From NCBI RefSeq assembly GCF_023734095.1, contig NZ_AP024620.1, positions 2,228,501 through 2,292,500 on the forward strand: a DNA stretch of 64,000 nt. Reading direction: 5' to 3'. This document shows, piece by piece, positions 1-9,180 of the stretch; the stretch's first letter is position 1, and each line of letters opens with the position of its first letter. A program made the translations under genes and the position numbers. The notes beneath the pieces are model-generated. The model made no database searches. It worked only from the letters and a program-made list of their open reading frames with translations, and was not told the origin of the DNA. Source of the DNA: Moorella sp. Hama-1. GTDB taxonomy: Bacteria; Bacillota; DSM-521; Neomoorellales; Neomoorellaceae.

Positions 1-88
1 CGGGATTATCCTCGTCCTGGGGGGTGTCTGCCTCTCCTTGAGGCAGCCCGGGGGGCGACAACAGGCGAAAAAAGCACACCAGCAGTAA
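1..88 (+). CDS. C-terminal end of a membrane protein, possibly an EamA/DMT-type transporter (partial)
   Basis: An open frame enters from the left edge and stops with TAA at 86-88. The visible 28 residues begin with a hydrophobic run (GIILVLGGVCLSL) and end in a basic, polar tail. A last transmembrane helix with a short cytoplasmic tail is typical of DMT/EamA permeases, but the fragment is too short to prove the family. A strong terminator overlaps the stop. Confidence 0.4.
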   Translation, partial: GIILVLGGVCLSLRQPGGRQQAKKAHQQ

Positions 89-130
89 GGGCTTCCCCCT
101 GGGGAAGCCCTTACTGCTGGCTGTTTTTTA
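80..130. terminator. Bidirectional rho-independent terminator
   Basis: A perfect 19-bp stem (80-98 with 101-119) with a 2-base loop is followed by a T run at 124-129 on the plus strand and by an A run upstream (68-73), which is a T run on the minus strand. It separates the convergent transporter fragment and malQ and can serve both. Confidence 0.9.
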
Positions 131-131
131 C

Positions 132-2258
132 TCATATATCAGCGCCCCAAGTTTCCCTCCGCAGGCGATTTATCTCCTCTAACAGGGCCACTACTCCGGG
201 TAGCCGGCTGAACTCCTCCAGGCTGTACCTGGCCCGACGCTGCCAGTTGGGATACTCGGCTACGGTACCGGGGATATTCTGGGGTTCCGTCTCCAGCCAC
301 AGGTCCTCCAGGTTTACCGACAGTAAACGCGCCGGGCTGGCGGCCAGGTGGGCTAGGGAGGCCCTTAGGAGGCTGGCCGTAGCCGTCGTGGGCAGCTCCA
401 GGTGGCCCTGGTTATAGAGGAAGATGGGCAGGGCCGCCCGCTGACGGCCTCGTTTCCCCCGCCAGAAGGCGGCAAAGGGCGGCATATCGTGGGTATTCAA
501 GCTGGCCAGGCTCCTGGTGGCAACCGGTGGCAAGGCCCGGCGCGGTTTTCCGGTATACTCGGAGGACAGGACATACATACGGTAGATGTTGTGCCGGGCC
601 ATGGCCCGGCGGACGTAAGCCGGGACGGTGCCCAGGTCCTCCCCTACCAGGAGGGCCTGGTGGCGCCGGGACTCCAGGCTCAAAATGGCGTAGAGTTCCC
701 TGGCGTGGTAGCGCACATAGACTCCTTCCCTGGCTGTCAGGCCGCCGGGGATCCAGTAGAGGTGGTGCAGCCCCATGACGTGGTCCAGGCGCAAGATGCC
801 GGCGTGGTGCAAGTGCTGGCGCAGGCAGGCGCGGTAGTAGCGGTAGCCATCCAGCCGGATTCCCTCCGGGTGCAGGGGCGGAAAGCCCCAGTCCTGCCCC
901 TGACGAAAAAAGGTGTCGGGAGGAGCGCCACTGCTGGCTGTTGTGGCAAAGGCCTGGCGGTAGCGCCAGACGTCATACCCTGCGCCGTGGACTCCCAAGG
1001 GGAAGTCCAGGTATAAACCCGGGCCGCTACGCCGGGCTACGGCGGCTACCTCCTGCAGCTGCCGGTGGGCCTGCCACTGGACGTAGAGATGGTACTGCAG
1101 GGCTTCCAGATGGTAATCGCCCTCAGCGAGGTTACCCTCCCGCATCCGGGCGGGCCAAGCCGGCCAGGTGGCGTGCTGTTTCTCCACGGTGGCCCGGAAG
1201 CGAGCATAATCCAGGGCCTCCGGGCGGCCGGCCAACCAGCGCTGGAGCTCTTCCTGTCCCCCGGGATAGGCGCTGAAGAAGCTGCGGGCGCAGACCTCCA
1301 GGAGGCGGCGTTTCAGGGCCATGCCTCGGCGGTAGTCCACCAGGGGCGCGGCCTGCAGGGAGGCTATCTCCTGCCGGACCGCCGCCGTATTATAAAGCTC
1401 CTGGGCCTCCGGGCAGCGCCGGGCTTCTTCCAGGCGGGAGGTATCCAGATAAAACTCGTTCCAGAAAAGGCGGCTGGCGGGCTGGTAGGGGCTGGGGGCG
1501 AAGGGCTCGTCCAGGAAGACCGCCAGGAGGGGCAGGGTGCCGGTAAAACCGGCACCCTGGCTGCCGGCCCAGCGTACCAGGGCCTCCAGGTCGCCGAAGT
1601 CCCCGGCCCCCTGGCTACTGCGGGTATGGAGGGCATAGAGGGGGAGGAAACACCCCCAGAGGCGCTCCTCCTTCCCGCCCCTGCCCGGGCTGCTTACCCG
1701 GCCCTTTCCATCCTCAAGATGGCCAGGGGTACTCCTCCCGGCCAGGTCCCAGGCCCGGGAGGGGGCGGCAATGACCAGGACCTCCCGGGTACGGCCGGCC
1801 AGGTGCAAATGGAGGTTATGGTAACCCCACGGCAGCCCGGCGGGCAGGGTAAGCTGCCGGGCTGTAAAGGTCACCCCTTCTATTGTGGCCGTCCGGGTCA
1901 GGGGCAGGCGGTCCGGCTCAAGGACCCACCGCCGCAGCCGGCCGTCCTCCAGTTGCAGCCGGCACTCCAGGGGGGCCGCAGCCTGTCCGGCCGGCAGGCG
2001 CAGTTCCATCCGGGCCGGCCGGCCGGACCAGGCAACCACTACCGGTTCGCAAAGAACACGCCAGTACTGTTGTCGCCGCTCCCGCAGGGCGCCGGGAACG
2101 GCTGCCAGGCCGCTTACCGGCGCCCCCAGGGCCTGCAAAACCGCCAGTAACGACTCCGGGCCGGCAACCCGGAGTCTTCCTTCCACATCGCGATAGGCCG
2201 TTTCCACACCATACCACCGGCACAGCCGGTGCAAAAGACGGAATTGTTTCCATTCCAT
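132..2258 (-). CDS. malQ: 4-alpha-glucanotransferase (amylomaltase)
   Basis: GH77 disproportionating enzyme that transfers maltooligosaccharide units between glucans in the cytoplasm. About 708 residues, like E. coli MalQ (about 694). The first 200 residues form the extra N-terminal domain of long MalQ proteins. The GH77 barrel shows RLDHVMGLHHLYW near residue 490 (nucleophile Asp), VGEDLGTVP near 540 (acid/base Glu) and LNTHDMPPF near 590. The open frame runs upstream to 2417, but that part overlaps the CBS gene. ATG at 2258, preceded by GGTGGTGAT and 13 bp after the CBS stop, is the credible start. Last gene of the minus-strand glycogen cluster. Confidence 0.93.
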   Translation of the reverse strand: MEWKQFRLLHRLCRWYGVETAYRDVEGRLRVAGPESLLAVLQALGAPVSGLAAVPGALRERRQQYWRVLCEPVVVAWSGRPARMELRLPAGQAAAPLECRLQLEDGRLRRWVLEPDRLPLTRTATIEGVTFTARQLTLPAGLPWGYHNLHLHLAGRTREVLVIAAPSRAWDLAGRSTPGHLEDGKGRVSSPGRGGKEERLWGCFLPLYALHTRSSQGAGDFGDLEALVRWAGSQGAGFTGTLPLLAVFLDEPFAPSPYQPASRLFWNEFYLDTSRLEEARRCPEAQELYNTAAVRQEIASLQAAPLVDYRRGMALKRRLLEVCARSFFSAYPGGQEELQRWLAGRPEALDYARFRATVEKQHATWPAWPARMREGNLAEGDYHLEALQYHLYVQWQAHRQLQEVAAVARRSGPGLYLDFPLGVHGAGYDVWRYRQAFATTASSGAPPDTFFRQGQDWGFPPLHPEGIRLDGYRYYRACLRQHLHHAGILRLDHVMGLHHLYWIPGGLTAREGVYVRYHARELYAILSLESRRHQALLVGEDLGTVPAYVRRAMARHNIYRMYVLSSEYTGKPRRALPPVATRSLASLNTHDMPPFAAFWRGKRGRQRAALPIFLYNQGHLELPTTATASLLRASLAHLAASPARLLSVNLEDLWLETEPQNIPGTVAEYPNWQRRARYSLEEFSRLPGVVALLEEINRLRRETWGADI

Positions 2259-2271
2259 CAAGTTATCCCTA

Positions 2272-2628
2272 TCACCACCTGGCCATGGCGGCCACAATAT
2301 CGGACCGGCTGATGATCCCCACCAGGCGGCCCTTATTATAGACCGGCACCCGTTTAATCCCCTTTTCATGCAGGACAGCAGCCACCCTCTCCACCGGATC
2401 GTCGGCATCGACACCAACGACTTCCCTGGTCATAATGTCGCGCACCCGGTGGCCGTTGGTTAAACAAAGCAAATCCCTTTCGCTGACAATACCTACGACC
2501 CGACACTCGCCATCGCAAACCGGTACCCCACTGATCCCGTTTTCGGCCAGCAACCTGGTTAATTCATAGATCCTGGCTTCAGGGTCAATAGTAATCACTT
2601 CAGTCGTCATAATATCCCTGGCCCGCAT
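2272..2628 (-). CDS. CBS-domain pair protein
   Basis: A protein of 118 residues that is almost entirely two CBS motifs (a Bateman module): residues 1-57 (MRARDIMTTEVITI to RDLLCL) and 60-118 (VRDIMTREVVGV to SDIVAAM). Such modules bind AMP, ATP or SAM and regulate partner proteins. No catalytic domain is attached. A good ribosome site (AAAGGAGG) precedes ATG. Its place between glucan phosphorylase and malQ suggests energy-state sensing for glycogen turnover, which is inference. CBS pairs are also often unrelated to their neighbours. Confidence 0.9.
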   Translation of the reverse strand: MRARDIMTTEVITIDPEARIYELTRLLAENGISGVPVCDGECRVVGIVSERDLLCLTNGHRVRDIMTREVVGVDADDPVERVAAVLHEKGIKRVPVYNKGRLVGIISRSDIVAAMARW

Positions 2629-2646
2629 GTTGTTAACCTCCTTTCC

Positions 2647-5208
2647 CTACCCCCACAGGATCAGGCCGCTCTGGTAGGGGTAAGCCTGGTCTTCATGGCG
2701 GGGCAAAACCAGCAGGTTGTAACCCTGGCGCCCCCCCTGGCGACAGGGTATCGTCCCGCTATACAAATACCTTCCTCCACCCCTGTCCTGGTAGTCAGCC
2801 AGTTCCATCCTCTCTCCGGCCGTAATCTCGCCGCCGGGACCAACCGGACCGTAATAGAGTTCCACCGCCACCTCCTCCGGTTGCAGGGAGCCCAGGTAGA
2901 TCCGGGCCTGCACCTTTAAACTATCACCTGCCACCACATCGCCTTCCCGGTCATCCGTGATTTCCTCGATCTTTAGCGCCGGCCAGGCCCCCCGCACCCG
3001 GCTCCGCCAGGCGGCCAGTTTCCTGGCTCGTTCCAGGTTGCCGGCCTGCAGGCGCCGGTAGAGACCGGCCACCGGTACATAAAACTGCCGGCTATATTCG
3101 CTAACCATACGCTGGGTATTAAAGGCCGGGGCATAGGCCTTAATGGATCTCTTCATCATATCCACCCAGGCCACCGGTAAATTGCTGCCGTCGCGCTCAT
3201 AAAAGAGGGGGATGATCTCCTTTTCCAGCAGGTTATAAAGGGCTTCCCCTTCCAGGGCGTCCTGGTAGCCGGCATCGGCGTAAACCTCACCGGAGCCAAT
3301 GGCCCAACCGGTAGCCGGCGTCCAGGCTTCGGCCCACCAACCGTCCAGGGTGCTGGCCTGGAGGGCGCCATTAACGACCGCTTTCATGCCGCTGGTGCTG
3401 CTGGCCTCCAGGGGCCGGCGCGGGTTACCCAGCCAGACATCGACCCCCTGGACCAGGTAACGGGCCACCTCCAGGTCGTAATCCTCCAGGAAGACCAGGC
3501 GGCCGCGGAAGGCCTCGGTTGCAGTGAGGGCCGTGATCTGCTGGATGAGCTGCTTCCCCTCTTCATCCCGGGGATGGGCCTTGCCGGCATAAATAATCTG
3601 CACGGGCCGCTGCCGGTCCCCCAGGATTCGGGCCAGGCGCTCGGCGTCGCTGAGGAGAAGGGCCGGCCGCTTATAGGCGGCGAAGCGCCGGGCAAAGCCA
3701 ATAGTTAGGGCTCCGGGGTCGAAAAATTCTTCTAGGGCGGCTATTTCCCTGGGCCCCGCCCCCCATCCTTGCAGCTGCCGCGCCAGCCGCCGCCGGGCAA
3801 AGGCCTGGAGCTCCCGACGCTGCTCTTCGTGGGCCTGCCAGAGTTCCCGGGCAGGTATTCCTTCGACTCCGTCCCAGGCGCCCGGGGAGGCCGGGTCATC
3901 CCGCCAGGCTGTTCCCAGGTAGCAGTCGTAAAGGGCGGCCATCTGGGGCCCCACCCAGGACGTGGTGTGGACGCCGTTAGTAATGGCACCGATGGGGACG
4001 GCCTCGACCGGCAATCCCGGCCAGACAGACTGCCACATTCTCCGGGCCGTCTGGCCGTGGAGCTGGCTGACGCCGTTGGCCCGGGCCGAGAGGCGCAGGG
4101 CCAGGACGGCCATGTTAAAGGGCTCCTGCTGGTTATTGGGGTCCTGCCGGCCCAGGGCCAGGAACTCCTGGCGGGAAAGACCAAGGGCCTGGTAATAATC
4201 GGTGAAGTATTTATCCATCAGGTAAGGAGGAAAGATGTCAATGCCGGCCGCCACGGGGGTATGGGTGGTAAAGATATTGCTGCTGGCCGCCAGTTCCCGG
4301 GCCGTCCCTGGATCCAGGCCGTATTGCTCCTGTAATTGACGCATCCGCTCCAGCACCAGAAAGGCCGAGTGTCCCTCATTGAGATGGTAGATGCTGGCGT
4401 CAATACCCAGGGCCTGCAGGGCGCGTACACCGCCTATCCCTAAGATTATTTCCTGCTGGATGCGCTTCTCCAGATCGCCGCCATACAGCCGGTCGGTAAT
4501 CATCCGGTCCTCCTTCAGGTTACCAGGGCAGTCGGTGTCCAGGAGGTAGAGGTTGAGACGACCGACCCGGGCCCGCCATACCCTGGCCTCCACCTGGCGA
4601 TCCGGATCGGGAAAGGTTACCCGTACAGTCAGGGGCTTACCCCCGGGCTGGCGTTCTGCGACCAGGGGCAGCTGGTAAAAGTCGTTATAGGGGTAAATCT
4701 CCTGCTGATGTCCCTGGCGATCAAGGCGCTGGTGGAAATAACCCTGGCGATAGAGCAGACCCACACCCACCATGGGCAGGCCCAGATCGCTGGCCGACTT
4801 CAGGTGATCGCCGGCCAGGAACCCCAGGCCCCCGGCGTAGATGGGCAGGGCCTCACTGAGGCCGAATTCGGCGGAAAAATAGGCAATAACCGGGTCGCCG
4901 TCCGGGCCGTGGCGCCGGCTCCAGTTGACCGGTGGAGCGATGGCAGTCTGGTGCTGCTGCCATACCCGCTCCAGCCGGGCAATATAGCCGGGGTCTCCGG
5001 CTACTTCCTGGAGCCGGGCCGCTGGTAAGGACATCAGTAAAAGGACGGGGTTATGATCGGTTCTCTCCCACTCGCCAGGATCCAGGTCGCGGAAGAGGGC
5101 CGCCGTTTCCAGGTAGCGGGGCCAGTAAAGGTTATAGGCCAGTTCCAGAAGGGGCTTTAGTTTTTCCGGTAACGAGGGCTGGACGATAAAGGTATGGGGT
5201 GAGGGCAT
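2647..5208 (-). CDS. glgP: Alpha-glucan (glycogen) phosphorylase, DUF3417 type
   Basis: GT35 phosphorylase releasing glucose-1-phosphate from glycogen or maltodextrin with pyridoxal phosphate. 853 residues. The N-terminal 100 residues (PLLELAYNLYWPRY) match the DUF3417 extension of the thermophile/archaeal-type alpha-glucan phosphorylases. The PLP-lysine region is SSTSGMKAVVNGALQASTLD around residue 610, and GGLGFLAGDHLKSASDLG lies near residue 135. The start ATG follows AGGAGAGACGAGG. Stop is 18 bp upstream of the CBS gene, so these are probably co-transcribed. Confidence 0.93.
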   Translation of the reverse strand: MPSPHTFIVQPSLPEKLKPLLELAYNLYWPRYLETAALFRDLDPGEWERTDHNPVLLLMSLPAARLQEVAGDPGYIARLERVWQQHQTAIAPPVNWSRRHGPDGDPVIAYFSAEFGLSEALPIYAGGLGFLAGDHLKSASDLGLPMVGVGLLYRQGYFHQRLDRQGHQQEIYPYNDFYQLPLVAERQPGGKPLTVRVTFPDPDRQVEARVWRARVGRLNLYLLDTDCPGNLKEDRMITDRLYGGDLEKRIQQEIILGIGGVRALQALGIDASIYHLNEGHSAFLVLERMRQLQEQYGLDPGTARELAASSNIFTTHTPVAAGIDIFPPYLMDKYFTDYYQALGLSRQEFLALGRQDPNNQQEPFNMAVLALRLSARANGVSQLHGQTARRMWQSVWPGLPVEAVPIGAITNGVHTTSWVGPQMAALYDCYLGTAWRDDPASPGAWDGVEGIPARELWQAHEEQRRELQAFARRRLARQLQGWGAGPREIAALEEFFDPGALTIGFARRFAAYKRPALLLSDAERLARILGDRQRPVQIIYAGKAHPRDEEGKQLIQQITALTATEAFRGRLVFLEDYDLEVARYLVQGVDVWLGNPRRPLEASSTSGMKAVVNGALQASTLDGWWAEAWTPATGWAIGSGEVYADAGYQDALEGEALYNLLEKEIIPLFYERDGSNLPVAWVDMMKRSIKAYAPAFNTQRMVSEYSRQFYVPVAGLYRRLQAGNLERARKLAAWRSRVRGAWPALKIEEITDDREGDVVAGDSLKVQARIYLGSLQPEEVAVELYYGPVGPGGEITAGERMELADYQDRGGGRYLYSGTIPCRQGGRQGYNLLVLPRHEDQAYPYQSGLILWG

Positions 5209-5242
5209 CCTCGTCTCTCCTATCCACCTTGAAAATAGAGGC

Positions 5243-8032
5243 CTAACCGGCCATCAGGGAATGGTCCTGCCGGACGTCCCGGTAGAGGGCCAGGGTCCGG
5301 CGGGCGACAGCCTCCCAGGTATAATCCCGGTAAACCCTGGCCTGGCCATTACGGCCCAATTCGGCGGCCACACCGGGGTTCTGGAATATGGTAACCAGGC
5401 AGCGTTCCAGGTCGGCCACATCCCCGGGGTTAAAGGTCAAACCGGTGCGCTTGTCTTCGACCACCTCGGCCAGGCCGCCTGTCCGGGAGACAATCACCGG
5501 TACCCCGGCAGCCATGGCCTCCAGGGCGACAATGCCAAAGGGCTCATAAAGACTAGGGAAGACGGCCACCCGGGCACGGGCCAGCAGCTGGTTACGCACT
5601 TCCTCGGAAACAAAGCCGGTAAACTCCACCCGGCCGGCCAGGCCCAGGTTGCCGGCCAGGTTTTGCAGCTCAGTGGCGTAGGGTCCGGCCCCGGCGACGA
5701 TTAACCTGGCTGCCGGGTAGAGGTGCTGCAGCCGGGCCAGGGCGGCCAGGAGGACCTGGACCCCTTTCTCTACCACCAGGCGGCCAATAAAAAGGATAGT
5801 CTGGCCCTCCCGGCCAGGGGTCACCGGGGGCATGGCCCGGACGCCGTTGGGGATCACGGTTAGCGCCGCCCCGGGCTGGAACAGGCGGCGAATTTCCTCT
5901 TCCATATAGCGGCTGCAGCAGATTAAGCTGTCGGCTCCGGCCACCAGCCCGGCCTCTATATAGTTGATGGCCTGCTGGATGCGGTTATGGAGACCGTGGT
6001 TGCGGCCGGCTTCGGTGGCGTGGATGGTGGCCACCAGGGGGGTGCCGGTCGTCTCCTGGAGTTCCCGGGCCCCGTAGGCCACCAGCCAGTCATGGGCGTG
6101 GAGCAGCCACTCCCTCCCCGGCGCCGCGGCCAGCACCTCCCGGCCGGCATCGGCCAGGGCCAGGTTAAACTGTAGGACCCAGGAAAGGAAATCGATCTCC
6201 TGCTCCGGCTGCTGGTAGGTAGGCACGTAGTGCAGGTAAACGCCTTCCTGGATGGTTGACGACCTTTCCCCGCCTGGGGACCGGGTCAGGACGTGGACCT
6301 CCACCCCCTGGCGGGCCAGGGCCTGGCTGAGATCCCGGACGTGAATGCCCAGGCCGCCCACATGGTGGGGCGGGAATTCCCAGCTGAGCATGAGAATCGC
6401 CGGTTCCCTTTTATTATGAACTACCGGCCGCCCGGCTACTCCCGGCCCGGCCTGCCGGTAGAGGCGAAAGTCCAGGTGGGGGAAGATATTGTTCCTGTTC
6501 TCCAGGCCGGCCAGGAAGTCCCTGTCCAGGCGGTTGTGTTCAAAATCACGGCAGATTCTAAAAAAGTTGTCCAGATGCTCAAGGAGCCGCCGCCGGGCAT
6601 ACTCCACCGTCGTCCCGGTAGTCAGGATGAAGGGCCAGTCGCTGCTCTGGGCCAGGAGCAACTCCCGGGCGGCCTGGTTCAGGGCCCGCTCCTGCAGGGA
6701 ACCCGGCTGGGGGTTAACGGCGGCCAGTTTGATCAGGGCCTGCTCGGCCCGGTGGAGATGGGGATAAGCCCAGTCGTTGGCCGGGTTCAGCCAGACGCGG
6801 TTATAGCCCCCTTCACCCCAGCTGGAGGGCCCCATGGTCACCTCCTGGTGGGGCGGGTGCTGTTCCAGGTAGGCCCCCGGAGTCGTGAGGCTGACCCTGC
6901 CGGCTGCCTGGCGCAGGACATCCCCCAGCCAGTCCGGCCCCTCAAACCACCAGTGGCCAAAGAGTTCGGCGTCATAAGGGGCGACGACAATGGGCTGAAC
7001 GGGGATTTCCCCGGACCAGTAGCTCAGCTGGCGCTCCCGGTTGGCGATAAAGTCCCGGGCGTGTTCCCGGGCCCGTTCCCGGGCGGCCTGGTAGTCGTAG
7101 GGCTCCTTGGCCTCGGTTTTACCGGTGATGCGGTAGTATTTAAAACCAGTATCCCCCCGGACACCGCCGACCAGGTAAGGCTCCAGATAATTAAAGTCCA
7201 GGTCATAACCGATATCCCGGTAGAATTCGCGATAAGCCGGATCCCCGGGGTAGCCCTCCGTCCGGCTCCAGACCTGATGGGAAGTCTCCCAGTCCCGGCC
7301 GAAGGCCGCCACGCCACCCACTTTGACCGGGGCATAAACCGCCGTGGTTACCGTCGGGACGGCACCCAGCATACCATGGCTGGCGACGATAAAATACTTA
7401 ATCCCCTCGGCCTGTAATATTTTTTCCACGCCCGGGGTATAACCGCACTCCGGCAGCCAGATACCTGCCGGGGGGAAACCCATGGTAGCGCTGAAGAGAT
7501 CCAGGGCGACCCGCACCTGGGCCCGCCTGGCCGTATCGGTAAGCATCAGGGGCAGGTAACCGTGGGTGGCGGCAGTAGTGATCAGCTCCAGGTGTCCCTG
7601 CTCCCGTAACTTTTTTAAGGGCGCCAGCAAATCGCCCTGGTAGTTCTCTTTATAGGCCCGGGTGACGGCCGCCAGGCGCCGATGATAAAACTCCGCCAGG
7701 GGAGCGAAGGCCGGGTCGTGCCGGGTGCGCTCGATTTCCCGGCCCGCCAGTTCCAAGAGGTTATCCAAGTAACGACCGTAGCGCTCCCGGAGGGCAGGTT
7801 CGACTAACATGCTGATCAGGGGGGGCGACAGGGAGAGGGTGAGGCGAAAGTCTACCCCTTCGGCGGCCAGATGTTCCCAGTTTAAGGTGAGGGGCAGGTA
7901 GGATTCCGTCAGGGCTTCAAAGAGCCACTTCTCCTCCAGGCTAGTATAAGACTCCTGGTTGTGGACAAAGGGCAGGTGGGCGTGGAGGAGCAGGGCGAGG
8001 TAACCGGGATTATTTCCTATACTGGCGACCAT
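5243..8032 (-). CDS. Fusion of GH57 1,4-alpha-glucan branching enzyme and GT4 glycosyltransferase (glycogen synthase-like)
   Basis: One continuous frame of 929 residues holds two enzymes. Residues 1 to about 530 are a GH57/DUF1957 branching-enzyme module: catalytic Glu195 in GIWLPECGYTPG, Asp354 in APYDAELFGHWWFEGP, then the helical C-terminal part. Residues from about 544 (ILMLSWEFPPHHVGGLGIHV) to 929 are a GT4 glycosyltransferase with the GGLG donor loop and the EPFGIVALEAMAAG E-x7-E motif. The fusion could elongate and branch glycogen in one polypeptide. No separate glgA, glgB or glgC is in the window. Ribosome site AGGGAGGT precedes ATG at 8032. The sugar donor (ADP- or UDP-glucose) cannot be told from sequence. 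Confidence 0.9.
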   Translation of the reverse strand: MVASIGNNPGYLALLLHAHLPFVHNQESYTSLEEKWLFEALTESYLPLTLNWEHLAAEGVDFRLTLSLSPPLISMLVEPALRERYGRYLDNLLELAGREIERTRHDPAFAPLAEFYHRRLAAVTRAYKENYQGDLLAPLKKLREQGHLELITTAATHGYLPLMLTDTARRAQVRVALDLFSATMGFPPAGIWLPECGYTPGVEKILQAEGIKYFIVASHGMLGAVPTVTTAVYAPVKVGGVAAFGRDWETSHQVWSRTEGYPGDPAYREFYRDIGYDLDFNYLEPYLVGGVRGDTGFKYYRITGKTEAKEPYDYQAARERAREHARDFIANRERQLSYWSGEIPVQPIVVAPYDAELFGHWWFEGPDWLGDVLRQAAGRVSLTTPGAYLEQHPPHQEVTMGPSSWGEGGYNRVWLNPANDWAYPHLHRAEQALIKLAAVNPQPGSLQERALNQAARELLLAQSSDWPFILTTGTTVEYARRRLLEHLDNFFRICRDFEHNRLDRDFLAGLENRNNIFPHLDFRLYRQAGPGVAGRPVVHNKREPAILMLSWEFPPHHVGGLGIHVRDLSQALARQGVEVHVLTRSPGGERSSTIQEGVYLHYVPTYQQPEQEIDFLSWVLQFNLALADAGREVLAAAPGREWLLHAHDWLVAYGARELQETTGTPLVATIHATEAGRNHGLHNRIQQAINYIEAGLVAGADSLICCSRYMEEEIRRLFQPGAALTVIPNGVRAMPPVTPGREGQTILFIGRLVVEKGVQVLLAALARLQHLYPAARLIVAGAGPYATELQNLAGNLGLAGRVEFTGFVSEEVRNQLLARARVAVFPSLYEPFGIVALEAMAAGVPVIVSRTGGLAEVVEDKRTGLTFNPGDVADLERCLVTIFQNPGVAAELGRNGQARVYRDYTWEAVARRTLALYRDVRQDHSLMAG

Positions 8033-8226
8033 ACGGCAACGTTACCTCCCTAAATTTTTCTTTCCCGACTGCAGATGACGGATATACCCAGGGGGCCTAG
8101 CAGACGGCAAGGCATAGAAAGCCTCCCATCCGCCAGCTATCATCCCTCCCGTCCGGGGCCGGTGCACCAAAAAATACTGTCGCGAGACCGACCGGCAGCC
8201 AGTACAGTCCGGTGGACCAGGATTCG

Positions 8227-8682
8227 TTAGGACCAGTTAAAATTGCTGCTGGGCGGCTGATTTTCCAGGGGGATTGTCCAATTGAGCCTCAAACCCGGCG
8301 TTGTCAGAGAGTCGCCCTCCGGTTCCGCCAGTTTAACTGGCTGCAGCCGGATAATCCCCGTGCGGGAAAAGACGACAAACTCCCCCGCCGGGCTCCGGGC
8401 GCCCAGCTCCAGGTGATAAGCAGCCCGGGCATCCAGATCATGAAAATAGCAGCTTCCTGGCCCCACCCCCCCCTGTTCCAGGATAACTTCCCGGTCCGGC
8501 TGGTGGTTATCATGGCTACAAAGACGCAGGGCAAGCTGCATCTCTGGCCTTACCCGTTGTAAAAAATCCACCAGGGTGCGGATCCGTGCGGGAGTAAAAT
8601 CCCAGTAGACATAGCAAGTGTGCTGGTCCTGGGGCAGGCAGATCAGGGCATTTTGATGGTAGCCAGAAGCTAGATCGAGCAC
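8227..8682 (-). CDS. DUF4912 domain protein
   Basis: 151 residues starting with GTG (GAGGGG just upstream). The segment DQHTCYVYWDF near residue 20 and the later YHLELGARSPAGEF resemble the DUF4912 family, a small beta-rich fold common in Firmicutes beside GH57 and glycosyltransferase genes. It is the first gene of the minus-strand glycogen cluster, about 195 bp before the GH57-GT4 fusion. Function is unknown; a role in glucan binding or enzyme organisation is only suggested by position. Confidence 0.75.
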   Translation of the reverse strand: MLDLASGYHQNALICLPQDQHTCYVYWDFTPARIRTLVDFLQRVRPEMQLALRLCSHDNHQPDREVILEQGGVGPGSCYFHDLDARAAYHLELGARSPAGEFVVFSRTGIIRLQPVKLAEPEGDSLTTPGLRLNWTIPLENQPPSSNFNWS

Positions 8683-8717
8683 GGGTTTCGCCCCTCTTAA
8701 TATAGTCTTAATATTCT

Positions 8718-8737
8718 TTACTGTAACTTAACAGTAA
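8718..8737. promoter_or_regulatory. Candidate operator: perfect inverted repeat before the glycogen cluster
   Basis: TTACTGT and ACAGTAA form a perfect 7-bp inverted repeat around 6 bp (AACTTA). It lies 35-55 bp upstream of the GTG of the DUF4912 gene, in AT-rich DNA (8690-8765) between divergent genes. A further half-site ACAGTA lies at 8759-8764. The symmetry suggests a dimeric repressor site, regulator unknown. The only promoter-like hexamers nearby are weak. Confidence 0.4.
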
Positions 8738-9180
8738 TTATAACTAATAGATTTTAATACAGTATATCATATTCCTGAGCGCCAGTCAAGTAGCCCGCCG
8801 CCTTGCTTTTTGCTAAATTCTGGTCCATAATAGATTCTACAGCTCCAGTCTGCCATTTGCAGGTTTTTATAAGTCCAGTTACCCCCTTCCGGCGACCGCT
8901 CCCAAACCGGATGGACTCCAGGGGCGATACGTTTAATCGCCAGTACCATGACGACAGCCACGCCGTCAAAAACCATGTTTATCTTATGAGGAACACCGCC
9001 TCGGCAGAACTACTTCACCGGAAAAACTGTTACAATTTAATTGGCCGGTATGCTTATACTAATAAGGCTAAAGCCAGCGGCTCACTGCGCGGCTTAGCAT
9101 CGCTATCTTGTTCCGAACATCTTACCGCAAAAATATTCCAGATGGGCCTGACGGGCCCTTGCACATCAGGAGGGTTTGCT
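8738..9180. other. Long leader of the GH13 gene; no gene seen
   Basis: About 440 bp between the operator and the GH13 start. The reading frame of the GH13 gene stays open back to 8803, but the translation there (rich in Arg, Ser, His) has no family resemblance and no ribosome site. A TATACT hexamer at about 9054-9059 may be a -10 box for the plus-strand gene. No riboswitch was recognised. Confidence 0.35.

Noticed and set aside
1065-2150. Long plus-strand open frame (361 codons) opposite malQ
   Set aside because: Pro/Gly/Ala-rich translation, no ribosome site, and the opposite frame is a clear GH77 enzyme; a GC-driven shadow.
6293-7417. 374-codon plus-strand frame opposite the GH57-GT4 gene
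   Set aside because: No family resemblance and fully explained as the antisense of conserved GH57 motifs.
8754-8976. Overlapping 69-71-codon minus-strand frames upstream of the DUF4912 gene
   Set aside because: No ribosome sites, unlike any family, and they cross the likely promoter region.
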